The translations under genes and the position numbers were made by a program. A stretch of 64,000 nucleotides of DNA from Pseudomonas sp. MRSN 12121 (GTDB taxonomy: Bacteria; Pseudomonadota; Gammaproteobacteria; Pseudomonadales; Pseudomonadaceae): assembly GCF_000931465.1 (NCBI RefSeq), contig NZ_CP010892.1:6843388-6907387 (forward strand), read 5' to 3'. The notes beneath the pieces were generated by a model, which was not told the origin of the DNA, searched no databases, and saw nothing but the letters and a program-made list of their open reading frames with translations. Shown here piece after piece: positions 1 through 7,217 of this stretch (the stretch's first letter is position 1; every line of letters begins with the position of its first letter).

Positions 1-1277
1 TTGCGCAGGATTTCCTGGTAATAGGCGGCGGTGGTCTTCACACCTTGCAGGCGCATGTCGTCCAGGGCACGCAAGCCACGGTCCATCGCCTCTTCCCAGG
101 TCAGCGCCCAGACCACCAGTTTCAGGCACATGGAGTCGTAGAACGGCGGAATGGTGTAGCCGGTGTAGATCGCCGTGTCGGTCCGCACGCCGGGGCCACC
201 GGGCGCGTAATAGCGGGTGATCTTGCCGAAGCTCGGCAGGAAGTTGTTTTTCGGGTCTTCGGCGTTGATCCGGAACTGCAGGGCGAAACCCCGGTGCTGG
301 ATGTCTTCCTGCTTCACCGACAGCGGCAGGCCGGAAGCGATGCGGATCTGTTCGCGGACGATGTCGATCCCGGTGATTTCTTCGGTGATGGTGTGTTCCA
401 CCTGCACCCGGGTGTTCATCTCCATGAAGTACACCTCGCCATCGGCGAGCAGGAACTCCACGGTCCCGGCGTTCTCGTAGCCCACGGCCTTGGCCGCGCG
501 CACCGACAGGTCGCCGATGTAGGCGCGCTGTTCCGGGGTCAGCTGCGGGCTCGGGGCGATCTCGATCAGTTTCTGGTTACGGCGCTGGATCGAGCAGTCG
601 CGCTCGAACAGGTGCACCACGTTGCCAAAGCTGTCGCCGAGGATCTGCGCCTCGATGTGCTTGGGATTGACGATGCACTTTTCCAGGAACACCTCGGCGG
701 AGCCGAAGGCCTTGGTCGCCTCGGAAATCACCCGCGGGAATGCCTGCTCCAGCTCTTCGCGGCTGTTGCAGCGACGGATGCCGCGGCCACCACCGCCCGA
801 TGTGGCCTTGAGCATCACCGGGTAACCGATGCGGTCGCCTTCGCTCAGGGCCTCTTCGATGCCCGAGACGTTGCCTTCGGTGCCTGGGGTGACCGGCACG
901 CCGGCCTTGATCATGCTGCGGCGGGCTTCGGTCTTGTCGCCCATGCGGCGAATCACTTCGGCCGACGGACCTATGAATTTGATGCCGCGTTCGGCGCAGA
1001 TGTCCGCCAGTTCAGCGTTTTCCGAAAGGAAGCCGTAGCCAGGGTGCAGCGCGTCGCAACCGGTCTCCACTGCCAGGTTCACCAGCTTGCGCGGGTTCAG
1101 GTAGCCGGCCAGGGGTTCGGCACCGATGCTGTGGGCTTCGTCCGCACGCTTCACATGCAAGGCATGCCGGTCGGCGTCGGAGAAGATCGCGACCGAGCGA
1201 ATGCCCATCTCGGCGCAGGCACGCACGATTCGTACGGCAATCTCACCACGGTTGGCGATCAGGATCTTTTTTATCAC
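1..1277 (-). CDS. pycA: Pyruvate carboxylase subunit A (biotin carboxylase), 3' end outside the window
   Basis: ATP-dependent carboxylation of biotin, the first half-reaction of two-subunit pyruvate carboxylase, which replenishes oxaloacetate. The reverse-strand translation begins (M)IKKILIANRGEIAVRI, the classic biotin carboxylase N-terminus, and contains the ATP-grasp glycine loop LKATSGGGGRGI near residue 155 and EMNTRVQVEH near residue 285. The start is a GTG at 1277-1275 with only a weak upstream AAGGG. About 425 of roughly 470 expected residues are inside the window. In Pseudomonas the biotin-carrier/transcarboxylase subunit (pycB/oadA) normally follows and should lie to the left of base 1. 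It is divergent from a LysR gene matching the known regulator PycR. An ORF on the opposite strand (45-1406) is a shadow. Confidence 0.93.
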   Translation of the reverse strand, partial: MIKKILIANRGEIAVRIVRACAEMGIRSVAIFSDADRHALHVKRADEAHSIGAEPLAGYLNPRKLVNLAVETGCDALHPGYGFLSENAELADICAERGIKFIGPSAEVIRRMGDKTEARRSMIKAGVPVTPGTEGNVSGIEEALSEGDRIGYPVMLKATSGGGGRGIRRCNSREELEQAFPRVISEATKAFGSAEVFLEKCIVNPKHIEAQILGDSFGNVVHLFERDCSIQRRNQKLIEIAPSPQLTPEQRAYIGDLSVRAAKAVGYENAGTVEFLLADGEVYFMEMNTRVQVEHTITEEITGIDIVREQIRIASGLPLSVKQEDIQHRGFALQFRINAEDPKNNFLPSFGKITRYYAPGGPGVRTDTAIYTGYTIPPFYDSMCLKLVVWALTWEEAMDRGLRALDDMRLQGVKTTAAYYQEILR

Positions 1278-1317
1278 TTGGAGGTACCCTTGAGCCGTTG
1301 GAACAGACGACCCGCTA

Positions 1318-1477
1318 GGTCTGTACGAAAAGTGGCTGCACGCTGGGCGCCTTCGGCGCTACGCGGGCCATGCTGCGTTAAAAACAGGCTCGGAATGCTC
1401 ATGTAGGCCCCTACACTCCGCTTCCTCGCCTGTTTTTGCCTTGCCTGACCTTCGCTCGCCTACTTTTCGTACAGACC
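1318..1477. repeat. Composite inverted repeat of about 160 bp
   Basis: Perfect 16-bp terminal inverted repeats GGTCTGTACGAAAAGT (1318-1333) and ACTTTTCGTACAGACC (1462-1477) enclose a second, internal inverted pair AAAAACAGGC (about 1380-1389) and GCCTGTTTTT (about 1428-1437). There is no coding capacity. It sits between pycA and its divergent regulator. It differs from the short REP hairpins elsewhere in the window and occurs once here. The structure suggests a non-autonomous mobile or dispersed repeat; the family name is not known to me from sequence alone. Confidence 0.75.
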
Positions 1478-1557
1478 CATGACCGGGTCGGCGCGTGACC
1501 AAATGTTTCAAGCCAGTCGCAGGCTCACACTATTCCTGTCGATGAATTAACAAAAAT

Positions 1558-1569
1558 CAATAATTATTG
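1558..1569. promoter_or_regulatory. AT-rich palindrome upstream of pycR, possible LysR-type operator
   Basis: The perfect 12-bp palindrome CAATAATTATTG lies in an unusually AT-rich patch (about 1540-1590), 62 bases before the pycR start. LysR-type regulators usually bind AT-rich interrupted dyads in the divergent region they share with their target. The assignment to PycR is inference. The 160-bp repeat separates this site from the pycA start by about 280 bases, which is long for direct control of pycA. Confidence 0.4.
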
Positions 1570-1630
1570 GGTAATGCATAAGCAAGAACTTATAGTTGGC
1601 CCGACAGCCCGCGGCACGAGACTCTAGATA

Positions 1631-2593
1631 ATGCGTAAGTCCTTGATGCGTATGACATTACGCCAATTGCAGATTTTCAATGAGGTGTGCGATCTGCGCT
1701 CCTACAGCCGCGCGGCGGAGGAAATGTCCCTCACCCAGCCCGCCGTGAGCCTGCAGATTCGCCAGCTGGAAGAGCTGATCGGCCAGCCGCTGTTCGACTA
1801 CGTGGGCAAGAAGCTCTACATGACCGAGGCCGCCGAGGCGCTGCAACGGGCCAGCCGCGACATTTTCGGGCGGCTGGAGAACCTCGACATGCAACTGTCG
1901 GACATGCAGGGCTCCTTGCAGGGCCAGCTGAAGCTGGCGGTGGAGTCCAGCGCCAAGTACTTCGTGCCGCACCTGTTTGCCGCCTTCAAGCGCCAGCATC
2001 CGGAGGTGAACCTGCAACTGACGGTGGTCAACCGCGGCCAGGTGATCCGCCGACTCTCGGACAATCGCGACGACCTGGTGATCATGTCCATGGTCCCGCA
2101 GGACATGGGGCTGGAGTTCCTGCCGTTCCTCAACAACCCGATCGTCGCGGTGGCGCCGCCCGATCATCCGCTGTGCCACCTGGGGCCGCTGCGCCTGCAA
2201 GACCTGGAACCCTACAATTTGCTGGTGCGCGAGCAGGGTTCGGGCACGCGCCTGGCGTGCGAGGAGTACTTCAAGGAAAAGCGCGTGCACTTCACCCAGA
2301 CCTTGGAAGTGTCGTCGGCCGAGGCTCAGCGCGAGTGTGTGCTGGCGGGTCTGGGCGTAGCGCTGTTGACGCGCCACGCCCTGAACCTGGAGTTGGCGAC
2401 CGGAGGGCTCGTCGAGCTGCCGATCGAAGAGCTGCCGTTGTATCGCAGCTGGTGCCTGGTGCAGGCCAAGGCCAAACGCCTGTCACCGGTAGCGCATGCG
2501 TTCCTGGGGTTTATCCGCAGCGAACGAGTGCAGATCAGCGGGTTGGTTGAACGTTTTGACGGGAAGCCACCGAAGCAGCCTGCCAGTAATTGA
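1631..2593 (+). CDS. pycR: LysR-family transcriptional regulator, PycR type
   Basis: 320-residue LysR regulator. The N-terminal winged helix-turn-helix is visible as LRQLQIFNEVCDLRSYSRAAEEM followed by TQPAVSLQIRQLEELIGQPLF (about residues 10-60), then a periplasmic-binding-protein-like effector domain (residues 95-300). In P. aeruginosa the orthologue next to pycA is PycR, a LysR regulator reported to be needed for lung persistence; regulation of the adjacent pyruvate carboxylase genes is the natural inference. A second in-frame ATG (MRMTLRQL, base 1646) is an alternative start. The 3' end overlaps the convergent small gene at 2535-2747 by 59 bases. Confidence 0.88.
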   Translation: MRKSLMRMTLRQLQIFNEVCDLRSYSRAAEEMSLTQPAVSLQIRQLEELIGQPLFDYVGKKLYMTEAAEALQRASRDIFGRLENLDMQLSDMQGSLQGQLKLAVESSAKYFVPHLFAAFKRQHPEVNLQLTVVNRGQVIRRLSDNRDDLVIMSMVPQDMGLEFLPFLNNPIVAVAPPDHPLCHLGPLRLQDLEPYNLLVREQGSGTRLACEEYFKEKRVHFTQTLEVSSAEAQRECVLAGLGVALLTRHALNLELATGGLVELPIEELPLYRSWCLVQAKAKRLSPVAHAFLGFIRSERVQISGLVERFDGKPPKQPASN

Positions 2594-2747
2594 CGGCATC
2601 CAGCTCGGGGTAGTCGTTGATTTCCTGTTGCAGGCGACGCAGCTCGGAACGGTGTTCGATCGCACGACGAAATTCCATGCGGCGTTGGTCTTCCTGCTGA
2701 CGACGGGTCTTGACTGCGCTGCTGCTCTCTTCGTAAGGCCGGGCCAT
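2535..2747 (-). CDS. Small conserved basic/acidic protein (70 aa), PA3496-like
   Basis: A 70-residue soluble protein rich in charged residues; the stretch TRRQQEDQRRMEFRRAIE (residues 14-31) is characteristic of short uncharacterised Pseudomonas proteins. It has no membrane segment or signal peptide and is predicted helical. A good Shine-Dalgarno (GGGAG, 7 bases before ATG) supports translation. Its 3' end runs antisense into pycR by 59 bases. Function unknown. Confidence 0.65.
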   Translation of the reverse strand: MARPYEESSSAVKTRRQQEDQRRMEFRRAIEHRSELRRLQQEINDYPELDAVNYWQAASVASRQNVQPTR

Positions 2748-2863
2748 TTCGAGTCTCCCAATGCGAGTACGGAAGCATCACGATGCCGCCCGCCGGTGAC
2801 GATTTGGCTGCGAGTCGGTTACAGGAAGATGAACATTGCCCAACGGCTCACCCCGCCCCCCCT

Positions 2864-2975
2864 TTAGGAGCGGTCGGTCGACGCTCGATTGCCAGCGATA
2901 GCCGTGAAGCGGCGACTCTTCAGTCACCTCGCGTTATCGTTGGCGATTTTTCGCGGGCAAGCCTCGCTCCTACAG
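2864..2975. repeat. REPIN: two REP hairpins in inverted orientation
   Basis: Left copy TAGGAGCGGTCGGTCGACGC belongs to the 'GGTCGACGCTCGATTGC' variant also seen at 44462. The right copy is the inverse of GTAGGAGCGAGGCTTGCCCGCGA. About 50 bases separate the two. The element fills the space between the convergent ends of the small gene and the RpiR regulator, the usual REP location. Confidence 0.85.
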
Positions 2976-2996
2976 GATGGCCCCCACGAAACGCGA

Positions 2997-3863
2997 TCAG
3001 TCGTCGAGGGCTTTCACCGACTTGGGCGACAGGCGCAGGCTGCGAAGGCTGCGCTTCACGCTCTTGAGGTGGTTGACCAGGCTCGGACCGCGCGCCATGG
3101 CCACGCCCATCGCCAGCACGTCGATCACCACCAGGTGGGCGATACGCGAGGTCAGAGGGGTATAGATTTCGGTGTCTTCGTGCACGTCGATTGCCAGATT
3201 GACGGTCGACAGCTCGGCCAGCGGGGTCTGGCTCGGGCACAGGGTGATCAGCGAGGCCCCGCTTTCGCGCACCAGGTTGGCGGTGATCAGCAGGTCCTTG
3301 GAGCGCCCGGACTGGGAAATGCAGATCGCCACGTCGGAGGGCTTGAGCGTCACCGCCGACATCGCCTGCATATGCGGGTCGGAATAGGCCGCCGCGGTCA
3401 GCAGCAGGCGGAAGAATTTGTGCTGGGCATCCGCCGCCACCGCGCCCGACGCGCCAAAGCCGTAGAACTCCACGCGCTGGGCCTGGGACATGAGCGTCAC
3501 GGCCCTTTGCAGCTCCACCGGATCGAGCTTCTCGCGAACCTCCATCAGCGTGTGCAGGGTGGTGTCGAAGATTTTCAGGCTGTAGTCGGCGACCGAGTCG
3601 TCTTCATGGATCGCGAACTGGCCGAAGCTCGCCCCCGCGGCCAGGCTCTGGGCCAGCTTGAGTTTCAGGTCCTGGAACCCCGAGCAGCCGATGGCGCGGC
3701 AGAAGCGCACGATGGTCGGCTCGCTGATGCCCACGCTGTGGGCCAGGTCGGCCATGGAACTGTGCATGACAGCCGCAGGATCGAGCAGCACATGATCGGC
3801 GACCTTGAGCTCCGACTTGCGCAAGAGATGGCGTGACTGGGCTATGTGCTGCAACAGATTCAA
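2997..3863 (-). CDS. RpiR-family (HexR-like) transcriptional regulator
   Basis: 288 residues: N-terminal RpiR helix-turn-helix (SMADLAHSVGISEPTIVRFC, about residues 36-55) and a C-terminal SIS sugar-phosphate-binding domain (EFYGFGASGAVAADAQHKFF about 131-150; ICISQSGRSKDL about 178-189). Proteins of this architecture, such as HexR, sense keto-deoxy-phosphogluconate or other sugar phosphates and control central carbon genes. It resembles HexR but differs in its N-terminus, so I treat it as a paralogue (the PA5438 type). In P. aeruginosa the neighbour is a second glucose-6-phosphate dehydrogenase gene; none is present here. A HexR-type palindrome lies 49 bases upstream, suggesting autoregulation. 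Confidence 0.85.
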   Translation of the reverse strand: MNLLQHIAQSRHLLRKSELKVADHVLLDPAAVMHSSMADLAHSVGISEPTIVRFCRAIGCSGFQDLKLKLAQSLAAGASFGQFAIHEDDSVADYSLKIFDTTLHTLMEVREKLDPVELQRAVTLMSQAQRVEFYGFGASGAVAADAQHKFFRLLLTAAAYSDPHMQAMSAVTLKPSDVAICISQSGRSKDLLITANLVRESGASLITLCPSQTPLAELSTVNLAIDVHEDTEIYTPLTSRIAHLVVIDVLAMGVAMARGPSLVNHLKSVKRSLRSLRLSPKSVKALDD

Positions 3864-3911
3864 GGGCTGGACTCGTTGTTATGGGGCAGACGCCCAAGGA
3901 TGTAGCAATCT

Positions 3912-3926
3912 TGTAGTTATACTACA
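3912..3926. promoter_or_regulatory. HexR-type operator palindrome
   Basis: TGTAGTTATACTACA fits the HexR/RpiR-type consensus TGTARTwwwAYTACA as I recall it. On the minus strand the palindrome contains TATAAC, a plausible -10 element, so a bound repressor would block the promoter of the regulator gene starting at 3863. The motif is seen directly; the binding protein is inferred. Confidence 0.6.
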
Positions 3927-4108
3927 TGAATTCGCTTTTTGCCTGCTCAATGCGTAACTGAATCACCTTCGTACCCCACTGTTTTAGCCTCGCGGACTCT
4001 TTGTAGCCAGTGGCGCAGCCTGTATCGGCCATGGGCTGCATCGCCATCGCCGCGTCCGCGAAGGCGGCGTTCGGGGTCAATGGAAACCTGTTGCACGTTG
4101 TAAGGCGC

Positions 4109-6973
4109 CTAGGGGGTCTGCGCCCTCAGGAGAGCCGCCAGGCCCTCGGCCTCCACTGGCCGGCTGACCAGGTAGCCTTGCACCTCATCGCACTTCTGTT
4201 CCTTGAGAAACGCCAACTGCCCGGGGTGCTCGACCCCCTCGGCCACCACTTTGAGCGACAGGCCGTGAGCCATGGTAATGATGGCCCGGGTAATCGCAGC
4301 GTCGGCGCCGCCTTCGCCCAGGCCGCGGATGAATGCCTGGTCGATCTTCACGTAGTCCACCGGAATGCGCTTGAGGTAGCTCAGCGAGGAATAGCCGGTG
4401 CCGAAATCGTCGATCGCCAGCTTCACCCCCAGCTCGCGCAATTGCCGGAAGGTGGAAATGATGTGCTCGACACCGTCCAGCAGATGGCTTTCGGTCAGCT
4501 CCAGTTCCAGCAGCTGCGGCGCCAGCCCGCTCTCTTGCAGCACGTTGCGCACCAGGCTGACCAGCTTGCCCTGGCGCAGTTGATGCACCGACAGGTTCAC
4601 CGAAACCCGGATCGCCGGCAGCCCCTGGCGCTGCCAATCGCAGGCTTGCCAGCAGGCCTGGCGCAGCACGAATTCGCCGATCGGACCGATCAGCCCGGTT
4701 TCCTCCGCCAGGCCGATGAAATCCCCCGGCGGCACCCGGCCCATGCCGGGATGGTCCCAGCGCACCAGGGCTTCGGCGGCATTGAGGCGGCCCGTGGCGA
4801 GGCACAGCTTCGGCTGGTAGAACACTTTCAGCTGGCGCTCCTCAATCGCCTTGCGCAGCTGGTTCTCCAGTTGCAGGCGCTCCAGGGTGCTGGCCTGCAG
4901 GCTGGCGGTGTAGAACTGGAAGTTGTTGCCGCCCAGGTGCTTGGCGTGTTGCATGGCGATGTTCGCCTGGCTGACCAGCGCCGGTATTTCCCGGGCGCTG
5001 TCGGGCAGCATGCTGATCCCCATGGAGGCGTTGACCACCAGCTCGTGCCCTTCCACGGTGATGGGCAGGCGCAGTTTCGCCGACAGCCGCGTGGCCACCC
5101 GGGCCAGGCTCGACAGGTTGCCGTAGGCGTCGAACAGCACCGCGAACTCGTCGCCGGACAACCGGGCGATGGTGTCGGCCTCCGGCAGCGCACTGACCAG
5201 CCGCCGGGCCATCTTTTGCAGCAACTGGTCGGCGATGTCGTGGCCCAGGCTGTCGTTGAGCAGCTTGAAGCGGTCCAGGTTGATATGCACCAGGGCCAGG
5301 CTACGACCGCCCTGGCGTACCCGCTGGTGGGCATCGCGTAGCCGCTCGCGGAACAGCGAGCGGTTGGCCAGCCCGGTAAGTTCGTCGTAGTGGGTCAGAT
5401 AGCGCATGCGCTCTTCGGATTCGCGCCGCGCCGAAAGATCGGCGAAGAAACCCACCATGTGGCTGACTTTTCCCCGAGAATCGCGCACCACGTTCAATTG
5501 CAGCCACTGCGGATACAGCTCGCCGTTCTTGCGCGCCTCCACCAGTTCGCCCTGCCAGCTGCCGTGCTGCTCGAGGGCCTGGTGAATCATTGAATAGTGG
5601 CGCCGCGCGTCGCGGCTGCACGGCAGGTCGACCAGGTTGCGCCCGAGCATGTCCTCGATCTGATACCCGGTGACCCGGCTGAACGCCTGGTTGACCGCCA
5701 GCAATACGTAATTGGGGTCGAGGATGACGATGCCTTCGCTGGCCGCCTCGAACACCATCGCCGACAGGCGCCGCTGCTCCTCCTGCTGCTTGCCGGCGCT
5801 GATGTCACGGCGGGTGCCGACCATGCGTAACACCCGTCCACCGGCCCCTCGCTCGACCGCACGCCCGCGGTCCTCGATCCACATCCAGTGACCGTCGCCA
5901 TGGCGCACGCGGTATTCCACCAGGTAGTCCTCGGTGCGTCCTTTCAGGTGTTCCACCAGCGCGCGCTTGAGCAGTGGCAGGTCTTCGGGGTGCAGCAGCG
6001 GCTTGAGATGGCTGAGCATCCCTCGCACGAACTCCGGTTCCAGGCCGAACAGCTCCTTGATATGGCTGTGGTGGACCTCATCGGTCTGCAGGTTCCAGTC
6101 CCACAACCCCAGCTGGCTGGCCTTCAAGGCCAGCGCCAGGCGCGCCTCGCTCTTGCGCAATGCCTGGTTGGCGGCGTCCAGTTCGCGGCTGCGCCGGGCC
6201 ACGCGGTCCTCCAGGCCGACCTGGACCTCGCGCAGCTCCTCTTCAGCGCGGCGGCGCTGCTCGACTTCGCGCAACAGCTCGCTGTTGAGCTGTTCGCTGC
6301 GGCCCTGCGCCTGTTGCAGATGCTCGATCAGGGCCTGGGTCTGGAAACGCCGCAGCAGCGCCGTGCGGATCAGGCGGTTGACCTGCCAGGCCACCACGCT
6401 CAATGACACCAGGAGGATCAACCCCAGCCAGCCCCAGCCGCGCTGCTGCTCGTCGCCGCCCCAGAACAGGTAGCCGATCGCGGGCAGCAGGCAGGGCAAG
6501 GTAAAGGACAGGAAGGCCGGCAGACTGACCGCGTAGGCCACGCTGGCCGAGAGGATCGCCGCGCCGATCAGGCCGAAGACCCAGGCCTGCTGCAGGAAAT
6601 TGTCGGTGGGCATCAAGGCGATGCCGGCGCAGGCCAGGGTCAGGCCGCTGACGGCGGAGCCGAGCAGGAACATGCGGCGCCATACCGGTTGCGCCTGGCG
6701 GCTGGGAATCGCCGAATCGAACGCCGCGACCTGGATCACCCGCAGGGCGACCAGGGCCAGCAACCAGACCATCCACACGCTGACCAGCCAGTAACGCTCC
6801 GGACTCCACAACAACCAGGCGCAGACCAGGCCGTTGAGCAGCATGAACAGGGTGGGCAACAGGGAGCCCTGGTACAGCAGGCGCGTGCGCTCTACCGCCA
6901 TCTCCATGGCGTATTGCTTGCGAATAACCCGAGGCTCCACGGAGGGTCCCGACGGGCCGGTGCTGAGTGTCAT
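4109..6973 (-). CDS. Membrane-bound PAS-GGDEF-EAL cyclic-di-GMP signalling protein
   Basis: About 954 residues from ATG 6973 (MTLSTGPSGPS); the frame is open further upstream to 7108 but that part is atypical. Domains in order: about five membrane segments (residues 30-200), a coiled-coil linker (about 225-275), two PAS/PAC sensor domains (about 285-405 and 415-530), a GGDEF domain with SGDEF in the active-site loop (near 620), and an EAL domain with intact EALVRW (near 745) and DDFGTGYSSLSYLKR. The altered first glycine (S for G) is tolerated in some cyclases. Both catalytic motifs look competent, so it may make or degrade c-di-GMP. The position between the RpiR gene and uvrD matches PA5442 of P. 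aeruginosa. Confidence 0.88.
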   Translation of the reverse strand: MTLSTGPSGPSVEPRVIRKQYAMEMAVERTRLLYQGSLLPTLFMLLNGLVCAWLLWSPERYWLVSVWMVWLLALVALRVIQVAAFDSAIPSRQAQPVWRRMFLLGSAVSGLTLACAGIALMPTDNFLQQAWVFGLIGAAILSASVAYAVSLPAFLSFTLPCLLPAIGYLFWGGDEQQRGWGWLGLILLVSLSVVAWQVNRLIRTALLRRFQTQALIEHLQQAQGRSEQLNSELLREVEQRRRAEEELREVQVGLEDRVARRSRELDAANQALRKSEARLALALKASQLGLWDWNLQTDEVHHSHIKELFGLEPEFVRGMLSHLKPLLHPEDLPLLKRALVEHLKGRTEDYLVEYRVRHGDGHWMWIEDRGRAVERGAGGRVLRMVGTRRDISAGKQQEEQRRLSAMVFEAASEGIVILDPNYVLLAVNQAFSRVTGYQIEDMLGRNLVDLPCSRDARRHYSMIHQALEQHGSWQGELVEARKNGELYPQWLQLNVVRDSRGKVSHMVGFFADLSARRESEERMRYLTHYDELTGLANRSLFRERLRDAHQRVRQGGRSLALVHINLDRFKLLNDSLGHDIADQLLQKMARRLVSALPEADTIARLSGDEFAVLFDAYGNLSSLARVATRLSAKLRLPITVEGHELVVNASMGISMLPDSAREIPALVSQANIAMQHAKHLGGNNFQFYTASLQASTLERLQLENQLRKAIEERQLKVFYQPKLCLATGRLNAAEALVRWDHPGMGRVPPGDFIGLAEETGLIGPIGEFVLRQACWQACDWQRQGLPAIRVSVNLSVHQLRQGKLVSLVRNVLQESGLAPQLLELELTESHLLDGVEHIISTFRQLRELGVKLAIDDFGTGYSSLSYLKRIPVDYVKIDQAFIRGLGEGGADAAITRAIITMAHGLSLKVVAEGVEHPGQLAFLKEQKCDEVQGYLVSRPVEAEGLAALLRAQTP

Positions 6974-7217
6974 AGGCAGTGTTCTTATAATGATGAGCCC
7001 GAAACGTCGCCGGAGCATACACAAGCCACCGCCCGGACCAAACTGCCCGGAATCATAAAATCGGCAAATCCGCGCGGCCGCCGATCCTCGCCGGATTCCT
7101 CCAGCCAAGCACGGCCAATGGCTGTAGCCCGTGACCGACCGGTCGTCCCCACGCTCTTTTATCGGCTAAACCGAAGCCGGGTTTGCCCGGGGTGCGCCGG
7201 CCCCCTAGAATGCCCCG

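Noticed and set aside
45..1406. 453-codon plus-strand frame
   Set aside because: Shadow of pycA on the other strand; the end reads into the 160-bp repeat.
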